NCBI GenBank assembly: GCA_965279295.1
Contig: CBDIHQ010000013.1
Length of the DNA: 64,000 nucleotides
Reading direction: 5' to 3' (one strand)
Source of the DNA: Aquabacter sp965279295
GTDB lineage: Bacteria > Pseudomonadota > Alphaproteobacteria > Rhizobiales > Xanthobacteraceae
Positions 56,956 to 64,000 of this stretch are shown here, in pieces. The translations under genes and the position numbers were made by a program. How positions within the stretch are numbered: position 1 is the stretch's first letter; the number at the start of each line of letters is the position of its first letter. The notes under the pieces are model-generated. The model saw only the letters and a program-made list of their open reading frames with translations. It had not been told where the DNA came from and made no database searches.

Positions 56956-57582
56956 TCAGTTCACGGTGTTGATGGCAACACCTTCGTAGTAGCGGATCTG
57001 GCACAGATCGCCGATCGACACCTGCTGTAGATCAGCAAGCACATTGGCGTCTGCAGCCTTCACGGTGCGCACGAAACCATCGATGCCCTCGAAGCTGATG
57101 GTCCCGGCCGTCTTGTTGATATCCACCAGCATCGAGGTGATCGTTACCTCTCGGAAACCAAAATCCTGCGGCCAGCCCGGCAGTCCGGCGTCCAGCGCCA
57201 CTTCCGCCGAAACCTCGCCCGGACGCCCCTGGCGTGCCTTGCCGAGATAGGTCACCACCGCCGGCAGCACCCGGATAACCAGGCTCTGGCTGTTGGCGAG
57301 TCTCATGACATCACCCATCATGGGCGGCACCAGCACCGACCACCTTTTGCCCCAGCTCCCCTCAAGGACCACCCGCCGGGTCACCGGGTCCGCGGACACG
57401 AACTGCGCCTTGTAGGTCAGCACGTTCATGACGCCGACGCCGGGCACCTCGATGGGCGTGACCGAATTCGGCACGGGCCGCGGCTGCGCCTGTGCCGATT
57501 CGAAGCCGGCAAAAAGCGAGAGCATCCCCAGCGCCGCACCAAGCACCCGCGCCATGGTCTTCCTGTTAGGTAACATAGCCAT
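56956..57582 (-). CDS. Hypothetical exported protein
   Basis: A 208-residue protein. ATG 57582 (MAMLPNRKTMARVLGAALGM) has GGGGATTGGG upstream; ATG 57597 is the longer option. The signal peptide ends in AQA near residue 33. The mature part has an extended beta pattern, VMNVLTYKAQFVSADPVTRR, then VLEGSWGKRWSVLVPPMMGD, with VTYLGKARQG in the middle. It ends ISIGDLCQIRYYEGVAINTV-like. The family is not recognised, though the layout suggests a periplasmic beta-barrel domain. It is convergent with comM. Confidence 0.65.
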   Translation of the reverse strand: MAMLPNRKTMARVLGAALGMLSLFAGFESAQAQPRPVPNSVTPIEVPGVGVMNVLTYKAQFVSADPVTRRVVLEGSWGKRWSVLVPPMMGDVMRLANSQSLVIRVLPAVVTYLGKARQGRPGEVSAEVALDAGLPGWPQDFGFREVTITSMLVDINKTAGTISFEGIDGFVRTVKAADANVLADLQQVSIGDLCQIRYYEGVAINTVN

Positions 57583-57939
57583 CCCAATCCCCTGCATGAT
57601 CTGTCGCGCCCGGACAAATCGTGGTCAGCGTGAGCCAACTAACAATTGACCCTGAACCGCGTTAACCCATTGCCCTGCCGGCCATTCCGGGCTCCTTTCG
57701 GAAACCGCCGGTCGGCTGGCCGGCAGCATCGCGCAAAAGGATGAACAAGCTATCCAAAGCCCGGCAGCGATATTCTTTCATTGTCACATGACCGTATGAA
57801 ACTTATGTTGAAGCTGTCCTTCACGCGGAAGGCGGCGCATCTGGTGTCACCGGCGCGTATTGAGCTCGTCATGACGGACCGCCGACGGCCACTATAAACC
57901 GTCGCCCGTCAGCGACGGCCCAAGGAGGGGGTCGTTGCT
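57583..57939. other. Divergent intergenic region
   Basis: A 357-bp region separating the exported-protein gene from olsB. No gene, strong hairpin or recognised operator is seen. AAGGAGGGGG at about 57921 is the SD for olsB, with spacing at the long end. Confidence 0.5.
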
Positions 57940-58995
57940 ATGAAACGCCAAGTTGCACCCGATCCTCAGCAGCCCCCCGCCGGCTTCAATATCCCGGCGC
58001 TGATGGGGCGCGGCATCGATCTCGCCAAAGAGAGCTTTGCTCGCTTTCCCGGCCCCTTCGCCTGGGCCGAGAGTGCGTTCGCCGAGGGCGGCATGCCCGG
58101 CTTGAACGGGCCGCAGAAGCTGGTTTCAGACTTACGGGCCTATTCTGGCATCCGTCATCGTGAGGCGGTGCCATTTGGTGAGCCGACACTGCTCGGTCGC
58201 CTCGGCGCGCTGGAAGTGCGTCTTGCCCGCACCGCGCGGGACGTGAGGCGCGCCCAGCGGCTGCGCTACAAAGTGTTCTACGAGGAAAAATCCGCCATCC
58301 CCGACGGCCCCGCCCGTCTCGCCCGGCGCGATGTGGATGCCTTCGACACCATCTGCGACCATTTGCTGGTGCTGGATCACGATGCAGGCGAGATGGTGCT
58401 CGGTCGCCGCAAGCCCAAGGTCGTGGGCACCTATCGTCTGCTGAAGCAGGACGTGGCCCAGCGTCATGGCGGCTTCTACACCCAGGGCGAATTCGACGTC
58501 GCCCGCATCATCGCGGCCCATCCCGGCCTGCGCTTTCTGGAACTTGGCCGCTCCTGCGTGTTGAAGCCCTACCGCAACAAGCGCACGGTGGAACTGCTCT
58601 GGCACGGCGTCTGGGCCTATGTGCTGCGCAACCGCATCGATGTGATGTTCGGCTGCGCCAGCCTGGAAGGCACCGACCCGCAGGCGCTCGCCCTGCCCTT
58701 GTCTTTCCTGCATCACCACGCTGCCGCGCCCGAGGAATGGCGCGCCAGTGCATTGCCGGCCCTTTATGAGCGCATGGACCTCCTGCCGAAGGACGGCATG
58801 GACCTCAAGGCGGCCATGCATTCACTGCCGCCGCTCATCAAGGGTTATCTGCGCATCGGCGGATATATCGGCGATGGCGCGGTGGTGGATCATCAGTTCG
58901 GCACGACAGACGTCATGGTCATCCTCCCGCGATCGGCGATCTCGCCCCGCTATGTCGAGCATTTCGGGCCGAGCGCGAACCGTCACGCCATTTGA
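57940..58995 (+). CDS. olsB: Ornithine-acyl[ACP] N-acyltransferase OlsB-like (GNAT fold)
   Basis: A 351-residue acyltransferase. After an N-terminal extension of about 90 residues, the GNAT-like core has VRRAQRLRYKVFYEEKSAIP (about 103-122), HLLVLDHDAG, VVGTYRLLKQDVAQRHGGFY and FLELGRSCVLKPYRNKRTVE, all typical of OlsB and related long-chain N-acyl amino-acid synthases. OlsB attaches a 3-hydroxy fatty acid to ornithine, the first step of ornithine-lipid synthesis in phosphate-limited alphaproteobacteria. No olsA acyltransferase gene is adjacent. ATG 57940 is the only supported start. Confidence 0.85.
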   Translation: MKRQVAPDPQQPPAGFNIPALMGRGIDLAKESFARFPGPFAWAESAFAEGGMPGLNGPQKLVSDLRAYSGIRHREAVPFGEPTLLGRLGALEVRLARTARDVRRAQRLRYKVFYEEKSAIPDGPARLARRDVDAFDTICDHLLVLDHDAGEMVLGRRKPKVVGTYRLLKQDVAQRHGGFYTQGEFDVARIIAAHPGLRFLELGRSCVLKPYRNKRTVELLWHGVWAYVLRNRIDVMFGCASLEGTDPQALALPLSFLHHHAAAPEEWRASALPALYERMDLLPKDGMDLKAAMHSLPPLIKGYLRIGGYIGDGAVVDHQFGTTDVMVILPRSAISPRYVEHFGPSANRHAI

Positions 58996-59106
58996 CGCCT
59001 TCTGGCGCGGCCATTGCGCCTGAGCGCAGGCTGCGTCATTGAAAGGGCTTCCTCGCCGCCTGAGGCCAGAACCCGGCCATAGCCCGATGCCGCAAAACCG
59101 TTGCCT

Positions 59107-59529
59107 ATGATCGAGATCACCCCCCGAGTCTCCATCTCCGAAGACGAGATCGAGATGACCTTCGTTCGCGCCTCCGGTCCGGGTGGGCAGAACGTCAACA
59201 AGGTCTCGACGGCGGTGCAATTGCGGTTTGACGCGCGCACCTCGCCCAATCTGCCGGACGGCGTGAAGCTGCGGCTGGTGCCAATCGCCGGTAGCCGGAT
59301 GACGCAGGACGGGGTCATCGTCATCCACGCCCAGCGTTTCCGAAGCCAGGATCGCAATCGGGAAGACGCCATCGGGCGGCTGGTCGAACTGATCCGCGAG
59401 GCCACCATCGTTGCGCCGCCGCGCCGCAAAACCCGTCCGACCCTTGCTTCAAAGGAACGTCGCCTCGCCTCCAAGGAGCGGCGGGGCGACGTGAAGCGTC
59501 TGCGCCAGGGAAGGCCCAAGCTGGATTGA
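59107..59529 (+). CDS. arfB: Alternative ribosome-rescue factor ArfB
   Basis: A 140-residue peptidyl-tRNA hydrolase that rescues stalled ribosomes independently of tmRNA. ATG 59107 gives MIEITPRVSISEDEIEMTFV; TTG 59101 would add two residues. The catalytic GGQ is in RASGPGGQNVNKVSTAVQLR (about 22-41). The C-terminal tail is basic (PRRKTRPTLASKERR, then KRLRQGRPKLD) and enters the empty mRNA channel. It converges on recN, with a 4-bp gap. Confidence 0.94.
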   Translation: MIEITPRVSISEDEIEMTFVRASGPGGQNVNKVSTAVQLRFDARTSPNLPDGVKLRLVPIAGSRMTQDGVIVIHAQRFRSQDRNREDAIGRLVELIREATIVAPPRRKTRPTLASKERRLASKERRGDVKRLRQGRPKLD

Positions 59530-59533
59530 GGGC

Positions 59534-61231
59534 TCAGGCGGGCGCTGCAGCCGCATCCAGCAGGCGGTCGGCCGCTGCACGCGCCTCGGCGGTAATGCTG
59601 GCCCCTGCCAGCATCCGCGCGATCTCCTCGCGTCGCTCTGCATTGCCGAGCGTGGAGACGCGGGTGGAAACCGGCCCATCTGCCGCCCCCGCATCCCCCA
59701 CCCCGGTCGACGCCTTGGCGATGAGGAAGTGATTGTCGGCCCGCGCTGCCACCTGGGGTGCATGGGTGACGGCAAGCACCTGAACCCGGCCGGACAGGCG
59801 CGCCAGCCGCTGGCCGATGGCATCCGCCACCGCCCCGCCAACACCGGTATCGATTTCATCAAATATAAGGGTGGGCGCCGAACCCCGGTCGGCCAGCACG
59901 ACCTTCAACGCCAGAAGGAAACGCGCGAGTTCGCCCCCGGAAGCCACCTTCATCATGGGGCCGGCTCGGGTGCCGGGGTTGGTGCGCACCCAGAATTCCA
60001 CGCGGTCCAGGCCCTCCGGCCCGGCGGTTGTGGAGTCACTCTGCAATGCCACGGAAAACAGCGCGCGCTCTAGCTTGAGTGGGGGCAGTTCGGCGTTGAC
60101 CGCCCCTTCGAGGCTCCGTCCGGCAACTTTCCGATCCGCCGATAGCGCGGCAGCTGCGGTGTGGTAGGCCCCCTCTGCGGCGGAGGCGGCACGATCTAGC
60201 TCCGCGAGGCGCGTCGCGCCGCGATCCAGCGCGGCAAGGTTTGCCGCAAAGCGCGCGGCCAGACCTGGCAGATCGTCGATGGCACCGCCGTATTTGCGCG
60301 ATGCGGCGCGCAGCGCGAACAGGCGCTCCTCGATGCGGTCCAGCTCATGGGGATCGAAAGCGGCATCCCGAAGCGCGGCTTCAAGATGCGAGCGGGCACT
60401 TTCGAGCGCATCCAGCGCAAGATCGATCGCCTCGACAGCAGGACGCACCAATTGCTGCGATTCGCCTGCCCGGCGTTCTAGCCGTCGAACGGCGGCAGCG
60501 AGGGAGGGCACAGGCGAACCGCCGCCACCCACCGCATCCAATGCTTCCGCGAGATCCGACGCGATCTTTTCCGAACGCATCATGAAGGTGCGCCGTTCGG
60601 CGAGGGCCGCTTCCTCGCCCACCTCGGGCGCAAGCGCATCCAGTTCCGCGACCGCGTGGCGGATAAAGTCGGCATCCCGCGCCGCCAGTTCCAGGCGGGT
60701 GCGTTCCTCGCCTGCGGCGGCAAGCGCCGCGCGCCAACCGCGCCAAAGGCCTGAGACGGCCTCGGCACGGGCTGTGAGGCCGCCGAATGCATCCAGCAGC
60801 GCGCGGTGGGTCGCCGGGTTCACCAGCGCGCGGTCGTCATGCTGCCCGTGAAGCTCGATCAGGCATGCGGCGAGAGAGCGTAGGGTCTGCACGCTGACAG
60901 GCTGTTCGTTGATGGTGGCACGCGTGCGCCCATCGGCCATCTGCACCCGACGCACAACGAGTTCGCCTTCATCGGCGATATCAGCGCCGGCAAGCAGAGC
61001 TCGCGCGGGATGATCGAGCGCGACATCAAATACCGCCGTGACCTGCCCCTTGGCTGCACCTTGTCGCACCAGGGCGCCGTCGCCTCGCCCCCCCAGGGCA
61101 AGAGAGAGGGCGTCAAGCAGGATCGACTTACCGGCGCCCGTCTCGCCGGTGAGGACAGTGAGACCTTCATTCAGCGCGAGATCGAGCTTCTCGATCAGAA
61201 CGATGTCCCGGATCGAGAGAGACGAGAGCAT
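59534..61231 (-). CDS. recN: DNA repair protein RecN
   Basis: A 565-residue SMC-like ATPase for double-strand-break repair. ATG 61231 (MLSSLSIRDIVLIEKLDLAL) matches the family N-terminus; longer frames upstream run into bamD. Walker A is LTGETGAGKSILLDALSLAL (about 28-47). A long coiled-coil region (about 150-370) follows, with the C-terminal signature VASGGELARFLLALKVVLAD and Walker B TLIFDEIDTGVGGAVADAIG. The stop lies 4 nt from the arfB stop. It is 5 nt after bamD, so they share a transcript. Confidence 0.95.
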   Translation of the reverse strand: MLSSLSIRDIVLIEKLDLALNEGLTVLTGETGAGKSILLDALSLALGGRGDGALVRQGAAKGQVTAVFDVALDHPARALLAGADIADEGELVVRRVQMADGRTRATINEQPVSVQTLRSLAACLIELHGQHDDRALVNPATHRALLDAFGGLTARAEAVSGLWRGWRAALAAAGEERTRLELAARDADFIRHAVAELDALAPEVGEEAALAERRTFMMRSEKIASDLAEALDAVGGGGSPVPSLAAAVRRLERRAGESQQLVRPAVEAIDLALDALESARSHLEAALRDAAFDPHELDRIEERLFALRAASRKYGGAIDDLPGLAARFAANLAALDRGATRLAELDRAASAAEGAYHTAAAALSADRKVAGRSLEGAVNAELPPLKLERALFSVALQSDSTTAGPEGLDRVEFWVRTNPGTRAGPMMKVASGGELARFLLALKVVLADRGSAPTLIFDEIDTGVGGAVADAIGQRLARLSGRVQVLAVTHAPQVAARADNHFLIAKASTGVGDAGAADGPVSTRVSTLGNAERREEIARMLAGASITAEARAAADRLLDAAAAPA

Positions 61232-61236
61232 GGATG

Positions 61237-62094
61237 TCAGCCGAGCCCGAGTTTCTTGAACGCCTGGCTGATCCAGGAGCCCTTGTTTTCCTTCGGCTCG
61301 CCGCCGCCCTGCTGCACCAGCCGGTAGGCGTCCTTGTACCAAGGGCTGTCGGGGAAATTGTAGCCGAGCACAGCCGCCGCGGTCTGCGCCTCGCTGACGA
61401 TGCCGAGCGCCATATAGGCCTCTGTGAGGCGGAACAGCGCCTCCTCGACCTGGCGGGTCGTCTGGTATTGTGTCACCACAACCTTGAAGCGGTTGATGGC
61501 ACCCGTGTAGTTGCGGTTTTCCAGATAATAGCGGCCGATCATCATTTCCTTGCCGGCCAGCTGGTCACGCGCCACTTCCACCTTCTTCTTGGCAGAGGCG
61601 GCATATTCGGTGTTGGGATATTTGCGGATCACCTCGTCGAGCGCATCGAGCGCCTGGCGTGTCGACCGCTGGTCGCGGGTGATGTCAGGGATATTGTCGA
61701 AATAGGCCGACGCAACGAGATAGGTGGCATAAGGCGCATCGGCCGAGCCCGGATGTAGCGCCAGATAGCGTTTGCCGGCGGCGATCGCCTCGTCGTATTT
61801 GCCGGCCTCGTAATAGACGTAGGTGTCCATGAGGAGCGCCTTGCGGGCCCATTCCGAATAGGGATGCGTGCGATCCAGATCCTCGAAACGCTTGGCGGCG
61901 GCGACCAGTTCGCCCTTGCGCATGAGGGTGAGGCCCTCATTGTAGATTTTCTCCGCCGGCTCATCGGGCGCCAGCACATCGTCCTTATCGCTGGCGCAGC
62001 CGGCGAGGCTGCACGCGACCAGGAATACGCCGAGCAGCCCCAGCGCACGCATGCGCACGGTGCTCACATAAGCAGCGTCAGAGAAAAGGCGCAT
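61237..62094 (-). CDS. bamD: Outer-membrane protein assembly lipoprotein BamD (ComL)
   Basis: A 285-residue lipoprotein of the BAM complex. ATG 62094 (MRLFSDAAYVSTVRMRALGL) is used; ATG 62052 (MRALGLLGVFLVACSLAGCA) would give a 271-residue precursor with the same lipobox. The lipid-attached Cys is in SLAGC. Five TPR repeats follow, with AKRFEDLDRTHPYSEWARKA, AIAAGKRYLALHPGSADAPY and AINRFKVVVTQYQTTRQVEE visible. The pattern YPNTEYAASAKKKVEVARDQ is typical of BamD. It precedes recN in the standard alphaproteobacterial order lpxC-bamD-recN. Confidence 0.93.
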   Translation of the reverse strand: MRLFSDAAYVSTVRMRALGLLGVFLVACSLAGCASDKDDVLAPDEPAEKIYNEGLTLMRKGELVAAAKRFEDLDRTHPYSEWARKALLMDTYVYYEAGKYDEAIAAGKRYLALHPGSADAPYATYLVASAYFDNIPDITRDQRSTRQALDALDEVIRKYPNTEYAASAKKKVEVARDQLAGKEMMIGRYYLENRNYTGAINRFKVVVTQYQTTRQVEEALFRLTEAYMALGIVSEAQTAAAVLGYNFPDSPWYKDAYRLVQQGGGEPKENKGSWISQAFKKLGLG

Positions 62095-62440
62095 CACATG
62101 AAGATCCAATTCCAAGCCGGCGCCTCATCCATGCCCCGGCATAGCGAACGCCAGTGCCTCGGGCCAAGAAGCCACCATGAACGCGGCTAACGGCGCTTTC
62201 CGACGGCATTGTGGCGCGCAGGTGTGAAGAGACGGCAAATGTCGCGATAAGGCAAATAGGCCGCAATCGCCACACGCTTATTTCGAGGGTGTTTGAACGG
62301 GATAAGCGGCTCCGGCTCCCCACCTTAGGCATTTTCTCCGGACCGGCCGCTGCCAGCCGGTTCAAAATGCCCTGAAGGAAGTCGTCTCGCAATATCCCAG
62401 CTCGGGCAAGTCTTGACCGATGCGTCGGAGCAAGGCGCCC
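62095..62440. other. Intergenic region between lpxC and bamD
   Basis: A 346-bp region with no gene supported. Short frames in both directions have no SD and no recognisable product. It probably contains the bamD promoter, but no clear hexamers or terminator are seen. Confidence 0.5.
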
Positions 62441-63385
62441 TCAACGCTCCGGGGCGAAGGCAAGAACCGGGGCGCCAACGGCCAGTTCCGCGCCTTCGCG
62501 GCGGCTGCGGGCCGGGGCTTCGACAATGGCGAAGGCCGAACGGTCGGCGAGGAGCGCGTCCACAACCTGGAAATTCAGCTTGTGGCCGCCACGGAAGGAA
62601 CGGTAACGCGCCAGCAGCGGCAGGCCGGCAAGGGCGAGATCACCCACCGCGTCCAGAGCCTTGTGGCGCACGAACTCGTCAGCGAAGCGCAGACCCTCGG
62701 GATTGAGGATACCGTCTGCATCCAGGCACACGGTGTTTTCCAGCGAGGCGCCACGGGCGTAGCCGGCGCTGCGCAGCCGCTCCACATCGCGCAGAAAGCC
62801 GAAGGTGCGAGCCTTGGACAGATCGCGTCGGAACATATCGGGGGTCAGGGTCCCCGCGAATCGCTGGTGCCCGATCATGGCGTGATCGAATTCGATCTCC
62901 ACTTCGAGGCGCAGGCCGGCGTCATAAGGGGTCAGTTCGCCGAAGGAGGCGCCGTTTTCCACGCGCACAGTCCTCAGGACCTTGAGGTAGCGGCGACGCG
63001 CACCCAGCTTGGCGACACCCACCGTATCCACTGCAGCCACGATGGGCGCGGCGCTGCCGTCGAGGATCGGCACTTCCGGGCCGTCGATTTCCACCTCGGC
63101 ATTGTCGATGCCGAGCCCGGCAAATGCAGAAAGGGCATGCTCAACTGTGGAAACCACCGCCCCGGAGCGATCTCCGAGCACGGTCGCAAGGTCGGTGGCC
63201 TGCACCGACTGCCGGGAGACGTTGATTCTACGGGGGGCCTGATCGGCGAAGGTGCGGGAGAAGACGATACCGGTATCAGCAGCCGCAGGCTTGAACGTGA
63301 GGTTGGCCTCGACGCCACCATGGACGCCAATACCCCTCAGGGCGATCTTGCCAGCGAGCGTTGTCTGCTGCATCTCGGAAGCCAT
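62441..63385 (-). CDS. lpxC: UDP-3-O-acyl-N-acetylglucosamine deacetylase LpxC
   Basis: A 314-residue zinc deacetylase, the committed step of lipid A synthesis. ATG 63385 (MASEMQQTTLAGKIALRGIG) matches the family N-terminus; in-frame ATGs at 63457, 63400 and 63373 are possible, none with a strong SD. Zinc ligand His is in STVEHALSAFAGLGI, the second His in SFRGGHKLNFQVVDALL region is catalytic, and DADGILNPEGLRFADEFVRH carries the other zinc ligands. VHGGVEANLTFKPAAADTGI near the start is conserved. It is downstream of ftsZ, as in most alphaproteobacteria. Confidence 0.95.
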   Translation of the reverse strand: MASEMQQTTLAGKIALRGIGVHGGVEANLTFKPAAADTGIVFSRTFADQAPRRINVSRQSVQATDLATVLGDRSGAVVSTVEHALSAFAGLGIDNAEVEIDGPEVPILDGSAAPIVAAVDTVGVAKLGARRRYLKVLRTVRVENGASFGELTPYDAGLRLEVEIEFDHAMIGHQRFAGTLTPDMFRRDLSKARTFGFLRDVERLRSAGYARGASLENTVCLDADGILNPEGLRFADEFVRHKALDAVGDLALAGLPLLARYRSFRGGHKLNFQVVDALLADRSAFAIVEAPARSRREGAELAVGAPVLAFAPER

Positions 63386-63607
63386 CCGCTTCAGGAACAT
63401 CTCAAAGCCCGAGGGCTGATTTGCGCCTGCCTCTAAAGTTTCACGCCCCTTACACATTTTCGCCGATTAGGCAGGATCAACTCCGCCACATCTGGGTTGT
63501 GTAAGGTTCGAGCGAGAACCTAGACGGCTTGCTGCGCTGCGCCAAATCACGCTTGCTTACCGCCTGTTACCGAGGCTCGATCTTAATTTTCTGTTTCTTA
63601 TCAAATG

Positions 63608-63638
63608 CTTACACCCCGAACTGAGTTCGGGGTGTAAG
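63608..63638 (-). terminator. Perfect 14-bp hairpin after ftsZ
   Basis: CTTACACCCCGAAC (63608-63621) pairs perfectly with GTTCGGGGTGTAAG (63625-63638) around a 3-nt loop. It lies 25 nt after the ftsZ stop. No T-run follows on the minus strand, so termination may be partial or Rho-assisted before lpxC. Confidence 0.65.
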
Positions 63639-63663
63639 CCAATGTTACATGCAGCAGGGTTAA

Positions 63664-64000
63664 TCAGTTCGCCTGGCGACGCAGGAAGGCCGGGATTTCG
63701 AGCTGGTCTTCCTCATGCCCCGGGTGAGTCGGCTGGCGGGTCGGAACCTCAGCAGCGGGACGCGCCGGGGGACGCTTGGCGAACTCCGACACCGGCTCGG
63801 CGCGCGCCGCAGGGCGGGCGGCAGGCGGTGCAGGCGAACGCATCGTCGGCTGGCTCGCGCGGGGCGCGGGCTCGGCCTCTTCCGTGTGGCGTCCCATTCC
63901 CACATTCGCGAGACGCTGCAGCAGCGTCATCTTCTTCTGCTCGACCACAGGCTCTCCACGCTGAGCACGGATCTGATTCTGGGCGGGCATCGGGAGTTCG
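63664..64000 (-). CDS. ftsZ: Cell division protein FtsZ, C-terminal part (5' end outside window)
   Basis: Only the last 112 residues are in the window; the frame stays open to the right edge. It comprises the variable Pro/Ala-rich linker (for example MRSPAPPAARPAARAEPVSE) and the conserved C-terminal peptide QLEIPAFLRRQAN. That peptide binds FtsA, ZipA-like proteins and other divisome partners. The upstream segment VEQKKMTLLQRLANVGMGRH is typical of alphaproteobacterial FtsZ. The GTPase domain is beyond position 64000. Identification rests on the C-terminal peptide and on lpxC as neighbour. Confidence 0.93.
   Translation of the reverse strand, partial: ELPMPAQNQIRAQRGEPVVEQKKMTLLQRLANVGMGRHTEEAEPAPRASQPTMRSPAPPAARPAARAEPVSEFAKRPPARPAAEVPTRQPTHPGHEEDQLEIPAFLRRQAN

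Noticed and set aside
62078..62392. 104-codon minus-strand frame between bamD and lpxC
   Set aside because: It has no SD, no recognisable product and overlaps the bamD start; probably promoter DNA.
1..64000. CRISPR array
   Set aside because: No regularly spaced 24-40 bp direct repeats were seen, and no cas-like proteins.
1..64000. Insertion sequences
   Set aside because: No DDE or serine transposase translation and no terminal inverted repeats around a transposase were found.

Overview
The window looks like the chromosome of a high-GC alphaproteobacterium of the order Hyphomicrobiales, probably near Xanthobacter, Azorhizobium or Ancylobacter. The evidence is a MucR/Ros regulator, an OlsB-type ornithine-lipid acyltransferase, DnaE2-type sequence, frequent NMT1-type ABC transporters, and a right-hand end that reads recN-bamD-lpxC-ftsZ. 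The genus is an inference from gene content; no rRNA gene is present.

Region 1 (1-7.1 kb): a divergent IclR-type regulator (cut by the window edge) faces a seven-gene operon. It encodes a complete NMT1/SsuA-type ABC importer, a fumarylacetoacetate-hydrolase-family enzyme, an amidohydrolase and a small NifU-like protein. It ends against the 3' remnant of a dnaE2 gene.

Region 2 (7.1-13.9 kb): AT-richer accessory DNA next to tRNA-Gly(GCC). From the tRNA leftwards it holds a P4-type tyrosine integrase, an unknown protein, an AlpA-type HTH protein, a HUH-type replication initiator candidate, a DUF927 ATPase, an orphan gene and a MucR homologue. This looks like a compact integrative element that may replicate by rolling circle; its far attachment site was not found.

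Region 3 (14-16.3 kb): a cupin with a His-rich N-terminus and the translation factor EttA.

Region 4 (16.4-48 kb): a large catabolic supercluster made of divergent operons. It encodes a two-subunit molybdenum hydroxylase with a carboxymuconolactone-decarboxylase-family protein, two 3-hydroxyisobutyrate-dehydrogenase-like reductases, two MFS/alpha-beta-hydrolase-type modules, a CobW GTPase with an LVIVD propeller, a second NMT1-type ABC importer with two permeases, a cyclase/HisD-like/SDR operon, and a Liv-type importer with a CocE hydrolase, an ACMSD-like amidohydrolase and a GST. GntR and TetR regulators lie inside it. Related copies of a 14-bp palindrome (TTATCGATCGATAA and variants) sit in four divergent promoter regions and upstream of the second ABC operon, which suggests one regulon, probably of the TetR protein. 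The likely theme is uptake and ring opening of an aromatic or heteroaromatic acid; the substrate cannot be named from sequence.

Region 5 (48-64 kb): housekeeping genes, including LpoA-like lipoprotein, rsmI, yraN, gshB, a PHA-system protein, a methyltransferase, an ACS-family MFS, comM, olsB, arfB, recN, bamD, lpxC and the 3' end of ftsZ.

Start codons were often moved inward from the longest open frame, using Shine-Dalgarno (SD) sequences, ATGA overlaps and family N-termini.
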